Origin: Anaerolineales bacterium
GTDB lineage: Bacteria; Chloroflexota; Anaerolineae; Anaerolineales; Villigracilaceae
Assembly (NCBI GenBank): GCA_016789305.1
Contig: JAEURJ010000011.1
Coordinates: 1 to 55,804 of the forward strand
Direction of reading: 5' to 3'
Length of the DNA stretch: 55,804 bases
Shown: in pieces, positions 37,279-45,275 of the stretch
How positions within the stretch are numbered: position 1 is the first letter of the stretch
Layout of the letters: each line of letters starts with the position of its first letter
Notes under the pieces: model-generated
The model's database searches: none
What the model saw: the letters and a program-made list of their open reading frames with translations, nothing else
What the model was told of the DNA's origin: nothing
Program-made: the position numbers and the translations under genes

Positions 37279-37358
37279 AGTTTACCTGCCTTGTAAGAGA
37301 TACTAATAGTGTATGCTCAATAGACGAGGCGTGCGAGCGAAATTCTGCCTGTCTCAAT

Positions 37359-37376
37359 ATAAGCAAAATGGCCTAT
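37359..37376. promoter_or_regulatory. 18-bp palindromic operator (site 5, copA operon)
   Basis: ATAAGCAA-AA-TGGCCTAT, centred 89 bases before the copA start codon. It shares bases with a terminator hairpin of the upstream gene. Confidence 0.65.
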
Positions 37377-37394
37377 CCAAAAGATAGGCCATTT
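37366..37394 (-). terminator. Rho-independent terminator of the zinc-ribbon gene
   Basis: A 12-bp stem (AAATGGCCTATC with its complement) and five-base loop lie 20 bases after the stop of 37415..37759; on the minus strand it runs into TTTTG. The right half of the copA operator is part of the stem, so binding and termination elements are combined. Confidence 0.7.
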
Positions 37395-37414
37395 GAGAAA
37401 GCGCGAAGGATTTA

Positions 37415-37759
37415 TTATTTCAGCGCCGTGCCACAATGTGGGCAATTTTGCCAGTCGACCTGCACGTTCTTCCCACAATTTGGGCAGGGACTCTGGGCAG
37501 AAGGCGTGGAGTTGCCGGCGTTCTTCACGAACCAGGCAATGCCAAACACAGTCAACGCAATAAGACCCACAGGGATTAGCCACATGAAAGCCATGCCGAT
37601 CCAGCCAAAGGGAGAGTATCCCCAGCCGCCCATCATGCCGCCAGGTCCCATCATACCCCAGCCGCGATAGCCCCAGCCGCTCATCATGCCTCCTCCAAAC
37701 AGGAACAGAAGGGCAATGACACTAATAACAGTTACAACGAGCCAATTGATTTTTTTCAT
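37415..37759 (-). CDS. Two-helix membrane protein with Met/Gly/Trp-rich loop and C-terminal zinc ribbon
   Basis: Helix one (about 6-22) leads into a MMSGWGYRGWGMMGPGGMMGG-like loop, then helix two (about 57-80) and a zinc ribbon (CPNCGKNV, CPHCGTAL). The Met-rich loop lies on the outer face and could bind Cu(I). I start at ATG 37759. A paralogue at 42202..42666 is broken by a MITE. The next gene upstream encodes another small zinc-ribbon protein, 13 bases away. Confidence 0.8.
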   Translation of the reverse strand: MKKINWLVVTVISVIALLFLFGGGMMSGWGYRGWGMMGPGGMMGGWGYSPFGWIGMAFMWLIPVGLIALTVFGIAWFVKNAGNSTPSAQSPCPNCGKNVQVDWQNCPHCGTALK

Positions 37760-37772
37760 TTCATATTTCCTT

Positions 37773-37946
37773 TTATAAAGTCTGTCCGCAATGCGGGCAG
37801 TTTTTCCAGTCATTCTGCGCCGTTTGATTGCATTGCGGGCATGTATGGCTGGCGACGGGTTTCAAAACATTAACAAGATTATTGCCTGAGATGGCATAGA
37901 CCGCCAATCCGATCAACAACAAGGGAACGATCCACATCAGAAACAT
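37773..37946 (-). CDS. Very small membrane protein with zinc ribbon, 57 aa
   Basis: The frame starts at ATG 37946 (SD GGAGT) and encodes one helix (about 3-20) followed by CPQCNQT and CPHCGQTL, a complete four-Cys zinc ribbon. The ribbon resembles that of the next gene downstream (NDWKNCPHCG versus VDWQNCPHCG), so the two are related by duplication and probably act together. Function unknown. Confidence 0.75.
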   Translation of the reverse strand: MFLMWIVPLLLIGLAVYAISGNNLVNVLKPVASHTCPQCNQTAQNDWKNCPHCGQTL

Positions 37947-38077
37947 AATTTACTCCTTTTGTATGATCCAAGAATATCAGGCGTGATTAAAGGATTTGTA
38001 AAGGCAGAACAAAGAGTTGGTGAAGGTTTCATGCCAGGATTTTGTGTGGCGCAAGATCGCATCTTGCGCTATGTCGC

Positions 38078-39742
38078 TTATACGATCAGTGCGTTCCAGC
38101 CGCCGTATGTGTTCTTGATCTTGCCCGGTGAAATACTTAACGCGATGATCAGCAAACCGACGATCAGATTGTTGATACCGGATGCGAGCGTCGCTCCACC
38201 GAATACCCAGGGCAGCGCGATTATGGCGAGCGCCAGCGCAATGTTGATAAAACGAGCGGCGCGGGTCACTTCTGCGAAGGCGACGATGGCGACCGTCACG
38301 ACCAGCGCGCCGAGGATGTGATCGCTGTCTGCCGCCCGCCCCTGAGTTTGAAAGACGTCGGGTGCAAACATCAGCCACGCGCCCAGCAGCGCGCTCACGA
38401 TGAGATTCCACGGAACCGTCACACCCCAGAACATCTGACTTGAATGATCAGTCTGCGGGCGTTGCGGTGTCAGGTTATCCCCAAGAGCATCGCCGCCAAG
38501 CCAGAACGCGCGCCAAACTGATTTGCCGGCGCGGCGAGTTTGCATTAGGAACTGGAGCATGGCAATCACCTCGTCAAGCGAGAGAGCGATCATAATCAGC
38601 ATAAACAGCGCGGAGAGGAGACAGACCATACACCACGCCCCGATGATGATCGGCTGTAACATAATCAGCACAACACTGACGACGCCAAGCGGTATCACCA
38701 TAAAGCCAAAGAGCGCCACCATCCACGGCATTGTGCGCCAGCGGCGCGGGTCGCCCATGAAACCCGATAAGAGTTCGACAAGATACGTGAACGCGCCGAG
38801 TCCACCATCTGAGATGGGAAATGATTTTGAGAGATCAGAACCGAGAACCAGAACTGTGCCATTGCCAAAAATCGGATCCCACACCCAGGAGATATGACCC
38901 AATTGGAATGCAGTCATGTAGCGCGCCAGAAAAAAACTAAAGAGGGCAAGTGCCAGAATGGGTGCGCGCTGCATCCAAGTCGACGGGTTGTAGGACCAGC
39001 CAAGTGGAAATTCGGAACCCTGCATTTTCATCATCATTGGGATGAGCACGGCAAATGTGATCACGAACATGCCCATCAAAGTATCGTTTGCGTATGCGGC
39101 AGCATCCGGCGTACTGAAAGCGATCGGGGCAAAAGCCAGCCATAAGCCCACGAATGCATTTGCCCAGGCAGCCCAGACGCGCTTCGTGCGAAAGGCGATC
39201 ACTGCCAGTACTGTGACCAGAATCCCGCTGACAATATCGCTCCAGATCATAGGCACACTGCGATAGCCGAGTGAGAATGGACTAACGATTAGCCACAAGC
39301 CTAATACGAGCAGAGGAATCTGCGACCAACGCGCCATAGCCACCATCTGGCCCATCATTTTGCCAGTCTCGGGCATCTTGGCTTGGGCGGCAACCTGCGC
39401 ATTTTGCAATTCCTGGTAGACATGTGCTTCATGTTGCAGTAGCAAGCGTGGGAGTTCGAGCGCCAGCTGCCGATGTTCCTGTTCCATCTTCATCATGGCA
39501 ATATGCCCGCGCGGGTCGCTCTCCATCAGCGCGTGTGCTTTGGCGTCTTCTTCTTTCTGAGCGGCTATTTCGCGTTGGTAGGCCTGTTGCACCTGCGTTT
39601 GCTGCGCGCGCAATTGTTTAAGCTGCAATTCTTTAGCGCGCACAACTTCATTCTCTTTGTCAGACCCACTCATATTCATTTCCATTGAGCCGTTATTGCC
39701 CGCGTTCGAAGCGCCCATCTTTGACATATCATGCTTTGCCAT
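38078..39742 (-). CDS. SPW-repeat / VKOR-family membrane protein
   Basis: An N-terminal His/Met-containing segment and coiled coil (about 35-110) precede SPW-type two-helix repeats (SPFSLGYRSVPMIWSDIVSG and FVGLWLAFAPIAF), then a vitamin K epoxide reductase-like four-helix bundle with CMVC in GAWCMVCLLSA, then another SPW pair. VKOR proteins make disulfides using quinone; here only one CxxC is visible and no fused thioredoxin. ATG 39742 has an AAGG at good spacing. The gene overlaps the epimerase gene upstream, and both sit behind a palindrome site. Confidence 0.8.
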   Translation of the reverse strand: MAKHDMSKMGASNAGNNGSMEMNMSGSDKENEVVRAKELQLKQLRAQQTQVQQAYQREIAAQKEEDAKAHALMESDPRGHIAMMKMEQEHRQLALELPRLLLQHEAHVYQELQNAQVAAQAKMPETGKMMGQMVAMARWSQIPLLVLGLWLIVSPFSLGYRSVPMIWSDIVSGILVTVLAVIAFRTKRVWAAWANAFVGLWLAFAPIAFSTPDAAAYANDTLMGMFVITFAVLIPMMMKMQGSEFPLGWSYNPSTWMQRAPILALALFSFFLARYMTAFQLGHISWVWDPIFGNGTVLVLGSDLSKSFPISDGGLGAFTYLVELLSGFMGDPRRWRTMPWMVALFGFMVIPLGVVSVVLIMLQPIIIGAWCMVCLLSALFMLIMIALSLDEVIAMLQFLMQTRRAGKSVWRAFWLGGDALGDNLTPQRPQTDHSSQMFWGVTVPWNLIVSALLGAWLMFAPDVFQTQGRAADSDHILGALVVTVAIVAFAEVTRAARFINIALALAIIALPWVFGGATLASGINNLIVGLLIIALSISPGKIKNTYGGWNALIV

Positions 39743-40931
39743 GTTCATGTCCTTCCATCTGTTCAGCCATTCCGGGCATCGCAATCGCATGCCGCACCTC
39801 TTCGCCCAAGCGCATCAACTCGTGAGGCTCAATCTCTTTTGCCTGATCGACTGAGGGTGCCAATTCACGCAGCCACAGCGGCGGCTTGATATCATTCTCG
39901 CGATACCATGCAAGTGGATCGGCTTTGAGCGCTGGTATCATTTTCGGCAGTGTGTCGCGCACCGAATGCTTGGGTTCCCAACCGAGGATCGTGCGGGCGC
40001 GCGTGATGTCGAGTTCGAAATTGTCTGTGGCGAGGTCGATCATCCACGGTTTGATAAAGGGCGGTCGGTTCAGGGGCAGTTTCTCCTGCGCCCACGCGCC
40101 TGCTTTGGCAACTAACTTGGGGAGAGAGTACGTTTTCCATTCTGCGTCGTGGATCAGATGCCCGAAGATTCGTTGTAGTTCAGCATAACTGGGCGACTCA
40201 GACTCGCCGATCAGCAGCGTCACTTCGGGCGGCAGTTCCTTGCGACGCGCGACCGCAAGCATGATCGAGTCCAGCACATCTTCGTTATGCACGAACGCCT
40301 GACGACCGGCAGTGACCTCGCCGGGAAAAAGATAGGCAGTGATGTCGTGCTCATAGATGCGCTGAATCTGTTGCGCCAGCGGAATCGAATCACACAAGTC
40401 ATTGTAGACGCCGGCAATGCGCAGGATGACGGCGGGGATCTTGCCGCGTTCAGCGTGGATTACCTGCTCGGTCTTGACCTTCGACTGCGGATAGGGCCAC
40501 TCGGCCTGGAGCGGCGAATCTTCGTTGAGGCGCTGCCCGGGCGCGGAGGGCGCGTACACCAGGTCCGTGCTGGAAAAAATAAACTGTTCGACCTCAAAAT
40601 CCTGCAGCATGCGCAGCAGGCGTTCGGTGCCGCGCACTGTGATCTCATCATAGAGCGGACTTGGCGCGCCGGAAAAATCGTAATAGGCGGCGAGATGAAT
40701 CACTGAGGCGATGCGGTTGCCGTGCATTTCACGGATGGCTTGCAATCCGCGGCGCAGGCTTTCGTCAAGTGTTAGGTCCACATATAAACATTCAGCGCTG
40801 GGCGGGGGATGCGATGGTGCGCGTCGGTCAAAGCCGATAACATTATATGATTCTGCCAAACGCTTTGCTAGCGGGTAGCCAATCCTGCCGCTGGTACCTG
40901 TAATTAAAATCGTGTCTTTTTGTGTGTTCAT
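39729..40931 (-). CDS. NAD-dependent epimerase/dehydratase (extended SDR)
   Basis: The Rossmann start ILITGTSGRIG, acidic residue after beta-2, and catalytic-type YPQSK identify an extended short-chain dehydrogenase acting on a nucleotide sugar or similar. The C terminus is extended and ends His/Glu-rich (MEGHEHGKA). It is coupled by overlap to the SPW-VKOR gene. A site of the island palindrome is centred 72 bases upstream. Substrate unknown; the pairing with a VKOR protein is unusual. Confidence 0.85.
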   Translation of the reverse strand: MNTQKDTILITGTSGRIGYPLAKRLAESYNVIGFDRRAPSHPPPSAECLYVDLTLDESLRRGLQAIREMHGNRIASVIHLAAYYDFSGAPSPLYDEITVRGTERLLRMLQDFEVEQFIFSSTDLVYAPSAPGQRLNEDSPLQAEWPYPQSKVKTEQVIHAERGKIPAVILRIAGVYNDLCDSIPLAQQIQRIYEHDITAYLFPGEVTAGRQAFVHNEDVLDSIMLAVARRKELPPEVTLLIGESESPSYAELQRIFGHLIHDAEWKTYSLPKLVAKAGAWAQEKLPLNRPPFIKPWMIDLATDNFELDITRARTILGWEPKHSVRDTLPKMIPALKADPLAWYRENDIKPPLWLRELAPSVDQAKEIEPHELMRLGEEVRHAIAMPGMAEQMEGHEHGKA

Positions 40932-40994
40932 ACACTTTATCCTCTAGTTTAAGACGTTGCTGCCAGCCTATCCAGCGGTTTTACCTGTTTTTAT

Positions 40995-41012
40995 ATAAGC
41001 AAAATAGCCTAT
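40995..41012. promoter_or_regulatory. 18-bp palindromic operator (site 6, epimerase-VKOR operon)
   Basis: ATAAGCAA-AA-TAGCCTAT, centred 72 bases before the epimerase start codon. Confidence 0.6.
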
Positions 41013-41075
41013 GCCATTGAGCTTAAGCCACCTAGTATGCTTAGGTAACTGTCTCATATCAGCCGCTCTACTTTT

Positions 41076-41619
41076 TTAGTCCAGACCACCTGTGAATGTT
41101 GGCAATGGTCTCGCCTCTGCCTCCTCTTGGCTAGTTACTGCTCCATTGACTCTAATATCATCGATTAACCATTCCATTTCTTTTATCTCTCTGTGCTGCG
41201 CTTTGATTATCTCGTCGGCAAGTTCACGAACACGCAGATCTTCAATTTTGGCACGTTCACTCGTTAGAATAGCAATAGAGTGGTGCGGAATCATTCCTTC
41301 CATATAGTCTACTCCACTGACCGTTACCTGGCTGCGTACCAGCCAAACTGCGGAAAACAACAGTAAGCCAGCACCGATAAATATTGCTATGTTCACTTTG
41401 CTGTTCTTATACATATTCCGCATAAAAGCCAGCATAACTATCATCATTGCAGATCCCATTATGAGGGTCATGAACAATCGTGTTTCGCTGAACCGGGCAT
41501 GCTCAAGAATTAAGATGGAATTCAGGTACGTCAAGAAGTACATCAGGATCATTGAGGTTGCTATCATTGCAAAAAAACTTCTTGTAATTGCCGAAAGATT
41601 TTTGATCTTTTTCTGACAT
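41076..41619 (-). CDS. DUF305 membrane protein, frameshifted near its 5' end
   Basis: The main frame (from 41567) has three helices and a C-terminal DUF305 region with GMIPHHSIAILTSERA and HREIKEMEWLI, His/Met sites linked to copper. A good start, ATG at 41619 after AAAGGAG, encodes MSEKDQKSFGNYKKFF in another phase; deleting one T from a T7 run (about 41571-41577) joins it to AMIATSMILMYFLTYL, which is how relatives begin. Either a sequencing slip or a real frameshift; an internal start at 41567 would still give most of the protein. Confidence 0.8.
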
Positions 41620-41872
41620 GGATATTCTCCTTTATTATTTCAATAGATACAGATAGAAAATAAACTAACTAAGGGACTAAGCTTTGTAAAAATACTCATT
41701 GAGTACAGTTAATCAGTTTATAGCTCTGCCAGTTATGGCCGATATGTCCTTCTTGTTGATTTTGCATCACTTTAGTTTTATTCTTCATCTGTGTGCTCAT
41801 CATCGCAGGAATCATCCTGCTGACTCTCCATGATCCAATGGGCAAGATCGTCTTGTGGTACATGGCACATGC

Positions 41873-42049
41873 TCAGGCCGCCCCGTTCTCTTTCAGTATT
41901 GATTTCGATAATTCTGACAGCACCTTGTCTCCCGGGGCCAAGGCATCTTTAGAGGCGGTTTGGATAGCGGTGTCGAGTTGTTGGTCAGTAAACTCTTCAA
42001 AAGTCTTGAGAGTCTTTCCATTGTACGGATTAATACTTTGATATGCCAT
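41873..42049 (-). pseudogene. Aldehyde dehydrogenase N-terminal stub
   Basis: The start MAYQSINPYNGK and following acidic-helical residues match the beginning of succinate-semialdehyde-type aldehyde dehydrogenases. Homology ends after about 32 residues and the frame closes soon after with unrelated sequence. It is a recombination remnant; its ribosome site is intact, so a short peptide could be made. Codes nothing functional that I can see. Confidence 0.55.
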
Positions 42050-42435
42050 TATTGTGCTCCTCCGAGCGAGCCCAGGTGTTAAAGGGACGATATGGTCGTT
42101 CGCCGAGGGCGATGATGCCACTGTTGAGTGATTTTTTCAAAATATAAATTTTGAGTGAGTTTGTGAAATATCTTTTTCAAGTTTTTTGTCAGAGGTTTCT
42201 TTTAAGAAGATGGCGGCTTGGAGTTGCCGGTATTCCGCATAAGCCAGACGACGCCAAATGCCGCTAGAACAATTAAACCGACAGGGATCAGCCACATGAA
42301 GATCATTCCGACCCAACCGAGGGGAGAAGGTGATGAAGCGTATCCCCAATTATTCATCATGCCGCCCGATCCAAGCATACCGCCAGGCCCCATCATGCTC
42401 CACCCATGATAGCCCCAGCCACCCATCATCATGCC

Positions 42436-42445
42436 TCCTCCAAAT
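42436..42445. repeat. Target-site duplication, left copy
   Basis: TCCTCCAAAT, identical to the copy on the other side of the MITE. Confidence 0.85.
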
Positions 42446-42597
42446 TAGGGCAATCGCATTAGGATTTTTTACCCGCTAATCTACGCCAATCCTCACGAAT
42501 TTTTAGAAAGATTAGCAAGGATTAGCGAAGATCGGCGGATTTTTCGAGCGAATTTGTATGTTTTGCCTTCTTGGAAGTTTCAAATGCGATTGCCCTA
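42446..42597. mobile_element. 152-bp MITE with 15-bp terminal inverted repeats and 10-bp target duplication
   Basis: Ends are TAGGGCAATCGCATT and its exact complement. Flanks TCCTCCAAAT at 42436-42445 and 42598-42607 are identical direct repeats and their collapse restores a reading frame, proving insertion. The interior is AT-rich, has CGCTAATC/GATTAGCG inverted repeats and no ORF. The 10-bp duplication suits families such as ISAs1 or IS4, but the mobilising transposase is not in the window. Confidence 0.9.
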
Positions 42598-42607
42598 TCC
42601 TCCAAAT
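42598..42607. repeat. Target-site duplication, right copy
   Basis: TCCTCCAAAT, identical to the left copy; on the minus strand it encodes the FGG of the interrupted gene. Confidence 0.85.
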
Positions 42608-42667
42608 AGGAACAGAAGGACGATGATACCGATAATTCCAACGACCAATCAGTTAATTCTTTGCATT

Positions 42668-42832
42668 TTATATTTCCTTTTTATTGAGATATTTTTCCGG
42701 GTTTTCATCGAAGGACTTCTTACAACCCAGCGAACAGAAATGGTAAGTCTGCCCGTTGTAGTCAGATTTTCCAGCAGCGGTTGCGGGGTCAATGTCCATG
42801 CCGCAGACAGGGTCGTGTAGTGTGTTTGTCAT
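42668..42832 (-). CDS. Small YHS-domain protein, 54 aa
   Basis: A complete minimal YHS domain: HDPVCGMDID at the N terminus, then YHFCSLGCKKSF and a closing EKYL helix. The three Cys (10, 33, 37) are positioned for soft-metal binding in the cytoplasm. The stop overlaps the start of the MITE-split Met-rich gene, so they were one operon. An island palindrome is centred 86 bases upstream. Confidence 0.85.
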   Translation of the reverse strand: MTNTLHDPVCGMDIDPATAAGKSDYNGQTYHFCSLGCKKSFDENPEKYLNKKEI

Positions 42833-42909
42833 AAGTTGGTCTCCTTGTGTTGCATGATATTTTCACACTCTTTGACCATACCGCCGAGAGCCATATTACT
42901 CGTCGTCAT

Positions 42910-42927
42910 ATAGGCATTTTTGCTTAT
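42910..42927. promoter_or_regulatory. 18-bp palindromic operator (site 7, YHS gene)
   Basis: ATAGGCAT-TT-TTGCTTAT, centred 86 bases before the YHS start codon. Confidence 0.6.
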
Positions 42928-42959
42928 TGCTTTTTAATTTCTTCCCTTTATCTTCAGTA

Positions 42960-43529
42960 TTAAGGAAGTAATGGATCAATAATCACTTTGATCTCGTTCG
43001 CATCGAGGAAGGGACCAATTTTTACATAATTGAGGATACCGTTGGTATCAATGATGTAGGTCTCGGGCACACCCTTGATTCGAAACATCTGAGAGATACT
43101 CGTGCGTATATCTGGTCCGTTGTGGTAGGTGTTGTTGAATCTTTTGAGGAAAGCACGTGCTGGAATTTCAGTATCCACATAATCTATCCCCAGGAAAACC
43201 ACTTTGCCGCTGGGTTGATAATATTCCCAGGCTTGTTCCAATGCCGGAGCTTCCTGCTCACATGGTTTGCACCAGGAAGCCCAAAAGTTAATAAACACCA
43301 CCTTGCCTTGTAAATCTGAAATCTTCACCGTGGATTGACCGTTGTATTCATAACCGCTATACAACGTAAGGCTGAAATCAGGAACTTCATCTCCAGGTTG
43401 AATGGTTCCCTGCCGCGCACGCGCCAAGCCAGTTCCTACAAGAATCAGCAAGCCAGCAAGAAGAGTCCAAACAAGGATTTGTATCCATAACGATACGCCG
43501 CGGCGTGGGTTCGATTTGACTTCTGCCAT
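42960..43529 (-). CDS. TlpA/ResA-type thiol-disulfide oxidoreductase
   Basis: One helix (about 12-31) and a thioredoxin domain with FWASWCKPC and cis-Pro in GVPETYI. It fits the CcmG/ResA class that reduces cytochrome c or CuA thiols in the envelope, supplied with electrons by CcdA, which is encoded 3.5 kb away. A palindrome site lies 141 bases upstream of the start, a little farther than usual. Confidence 0.9.
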   Translation of the reverse strand: MAEVKSNPRRGVSLWIQILVWTLLAGLLILVGTGLARARQGTIQPGDEVPDFSLTLYSGYEYNGQSTVKISDLQGKVVFINFWASWCKPCEQEAPALEQAWEYYQPSGKVVFLGIDYVDTEIPARAFLKRFNNTYHNGPDIRTSISQMFRIKGVPETYIIDTNGILNYVKIGPFLDANEIKVIIDPLLP

Positions 43530-43661
43530 AACATCCTCAAAAGATTACTTGCTACTTCACACAATATAAGACGATTGACATTGATATTTTCAAGCAAGCA
43601 TCAACCGTCAGTATAAATAATGAGACTCTGCCCGCAAAGAGCCAAAACCCTTGTCGTTGAA

Positions 43662-43679
43662 TAGGCATTTTTGCCCATT
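43662..43679. promoter_or_regulatory. 18-bp palindromic operator (site 8, TlpA gene)
   Basis: ATAGGCAT-TT-TTGCCCAT, centred about 141 bases before the TlpA start. A further half-site ATAGGCATTT occurs at about 43704-43713. Confidence 0.5.
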
Positions 43680-43752
43680 ACCAAAAGCAGATGCCCTCAC
43701 ACTGATGTTGATAGGCATTTGGTCGTTTGTATTTCTCAAACTAGTTACGGCG

Positions 43753-44283
43753 TTAATTGGCGCAACTGCCACCCTGGGTTGGCGCCTGTGGCAACAGGCC
43801 ACTCGTTTGTAAAGTTTGATGGATGGCGGCAAATCCCGACCCGGACGAGTATTCCGCTGCCCAGAAAAAGTTGAGCAGGAAATGGGCGTTTTCAGCGTTG
43901 ATGACAATCTGTTCTTTACTGCCCTTCTTTAGAATATCCACCTGGTGATCGCTGAGCGCATCGCCGCCCGCCGTCATCACACTCATAAAAGCATCGTAAT
44001 CAATAACACCCGCTGCCATCAATTGAGGACCCAGGTCCTCATAGGAAACTGGAAGAGTGTACCCATCCGTAGGATTGATCTGCTCGTAAAGTTCGCTCAT
44101 TTCTTTTTGTTGTTTCAACTCACCCATCTCATCCTGTCCCCATTTCAGATAACCTCCTCCAAAGCCAAGAAAGAAAGTAACGACTATGGTAATGACGAAT
44201 CCCGCAATCAGCCTGATGCGTTTGTTTATTGAAGCGGGGTCATTGGTAGACTCTTCGGTCATTTCATCAACTTGTTCTGCCAT
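43753..44283 (-). CDS. Membrane-anchored protein of unknown function, 176 aa
   Basis: One helix (about 25-47) is followed by an extracytoplasmic helical domain containing DQVDILKKGS and ENAHFLLNFFWA, ending in a Gln/Gly-rich tail with a single Cys (GGSCAN). I do not recognise a named family, although the NAHFLLNFFWA segment looks strongly conserved. It overlaps the YHS gene upstream and is probably co-transcribed with it. Confidence 0.7.
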   Translation of the reverse strand: MAEQVDEMTEESTNDPASINKRIRLIAGFVITIVVTFFLGFGGGYLKWGQDEMGELKQQKEMSELYEQINPTDGYTLPVSYEDLGPQLMAAGVIDYDAFMSVMTAGGDALSDHQVDILKKGSKEQIVINAENAHFLLNFFWAAEYSSGSGFAAIHQTLQTSGLLPQAPTQGGSCAN

Positions 44284-44492
44284 GTTTTTCCTCCACCTGA
44301 CAAGAGCATTGGTTTGCCTTGTTCGGATTCCGCTTCTGCACTCTTTACATACTTCTCAGGTTCGCGCTCGAACATTGACTTGCACAGTGGCGAACAGAAA
44401 TAATATATTTGTCCTTTGTACAGCTGGCTGATCGTGCTGTGTTGTGGATTAACTGTCATGCCGCACACGGGATCATGTATGGTAGTTGTCAT
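44259..44492 (-). CDS. Small YHS-domain protein, 77 aa
   Basis: IHDPVCGMTVN, then YYFCSPLCKSMFEREPEKYV form a typical YHS domain with three Cys; a Gly/Lys tail of about 25 residues follows and overlaps the next gene. It is nearly the same, in its core, as the amber-interrupted copy at 45090..45263. A 17-bp variant of the palindrome is centred 80 bases upstream. Confidence 0.85.
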   Translation of the reverse strand: MTTTIHDPVCGMTVNPQHSTISQLYKGQIYYFCSPLCKSMFEREPEKYVKSAEAESEQGKPMLLSGGGKTWQNKLMK

Positions 44493-44563
44493 ATATATTC
44501 TCCTTTTTGTTTTATGTATTGGTTAAATATTTACAGGACGAGCTCTAATAAGCTTGCCATCCA

Positions 44564-44580
44564 ATAGGCAATTCGCCTAT
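44564..44580. promoter_or_regulatory. 17-bp palindromic operator variant (site 9, YHS gene)
   Basis: ATAGGC-AATTC-GCCTAT has perfect arms but one base less in the centre; it lies 80 bases before the YHS start and next to the stop of the FixH-like gene. Confidence 0.5.
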
Positions 44581-45038
44581 CATTGTGCTGGTCTGACTTC
44601 AATCGTAAATTGCACCTCATCCTGATAACCATCTTTGGCAAGGTTGACGCGCAACCACCAGGTTCCCACAGACGGGAATTGTGCGCCAGCCATGAGCACG
44701 CCGCTCCCATCCGACATCGACTGGATAGTACCCGAACCAACAGGCTGGTTGTTTCCCTCACGGCCATACTCAAAGGAAAAAGAATCTGGTTCGATGGTAA
44801 CGCGACGCGAATTCATGAGCATGAAACTCAACTCCACGGTTCCTGTCGGTCTGGCAGGGTAGGGATCTGTTTGAAGGCTCACCGTCACCAGCCCGTTCGG
44901 ACCTAAATCCGCAACGGCTTCACGCGATGGATTGCGCGCGATCTCACTCATCGTTGACCAGATCAGCAATCCAATAAGACCCAGCGCCATCAGGATATAG
45001 AAAAGCCAATCAAGACGAATTCGTTTGTCAGTTGACAT
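44580..45038 (-). CDS. YtkA/FixH-like membrane-anchored protein
   Basis: An N-terminal helix (about 11-28) and a beta-sandwich domain with PTGTVELSFML and GTWWLRVNL motifs match the YtkA-like (FixH) group, found with copper resistance and oxidase assembly genes. No metal ligands are obvious. It is followed by YHS genes on one side and the amber YHS copy on the other. Confidence 0.75.
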   Translation of the reverse strand: MSTDKRIRLDWLFYILMALGLIGLLIWSTMSEIARNPSREAVADLGPNGLVTVSLQTDPYPARPTGTVELSFMLMNSRRVTIEPDSFSFEYGREGNNQPVGSGTIQSMSDGSGVLMAGAQFPSVGTWWLRVNLAKDGYQDEVQFTIEVRPAQ

Positions 45039-45089
45039 TGACCGCGCCTTTTTGCCTATACAGATTGTTTGTTACATACAATCCAGATT

Positions 45090-45263
45090 TCATGCCGATG
45101 ATTTATCTTCATCTTGGAGAGACGAGACGTACTTCTGCGGTTCCCTTTCAAACATCTGCTTGCAGAGTGCGGAGCAGAAATAATATGTCTACCCCTGGTA
45201 AATCAATTTTTCTTTGGCGGTGTTTTCGGATACTTTCATGCCGCACACGGGATCTTTGATCAT
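45090..45263 (-). pseudogene. YHS-domain protein interrupted by an in-frame amber codon
   Basis: The frame from ATG 45263 encodes DPVCGMKV, then TAG at 45189-45191 after IYQG, then TYYFCSALCKQMFEREPQKY to TGA at 45090. Outside the TAG the copy matches the intact YHS protein at 44259..44492, which has a sense codon there. The second half is needed for the metal site, so this is likely a one-base nonsense change (for example AAG to TAG) or a sequence error. Confidence 0.8.
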
Positions 45264-45275
45264 CTTCTATGCTCC

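Larger units (their letters stand above)
42202..42666 (-). pseudogene. Met-rich two-helix membrane protein gene, split by a MITE
   Basis: The 5' part (42608-42666) reads MQRIN, a TGA, then LVVGIIG-type helix ending FGG; the 3' part (42202-42445) gives GGMMMGGWGYHGWSMMGPGG, a second helix and NTGNSKPPSS. Removing 42446-42597 plus one 10-bp duplicate rejoins the phase exactly to a paralogue of 37415..37759, which has Trp (TGG) where TGA now stands. Compared with that paralogue the zinc ribbon is also missing. The 76-residue 3' frame could still be translated from its own ATG. Confidence 0.8.

Noticed and set aside
41620..41872. Hydrophobic plus-strand ORF and a 30-codon minus-strand acidic ORF in the gap after DUF305
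   Set aside because: Neither has a convincing start or homology; the region looks like recombination debris beside the aldehyde dehydrogenase stub.
42649..42651. TGA in the MITE-split gene as a third selenocysteine or as Trp recoding
   Set aside because: The paralogue has Trp there, no Cys, the gene is already broken, and TGA is used as a normal stop by other genes, so it is a decay mutation.
32552..45191. TAG reassigned to an amino acid in this organism
   Set aside because: TAG ends intact genes such as the kinase at 5371-5373 and the rhodanese at 6673-6675, so general reassignment is unlikely.
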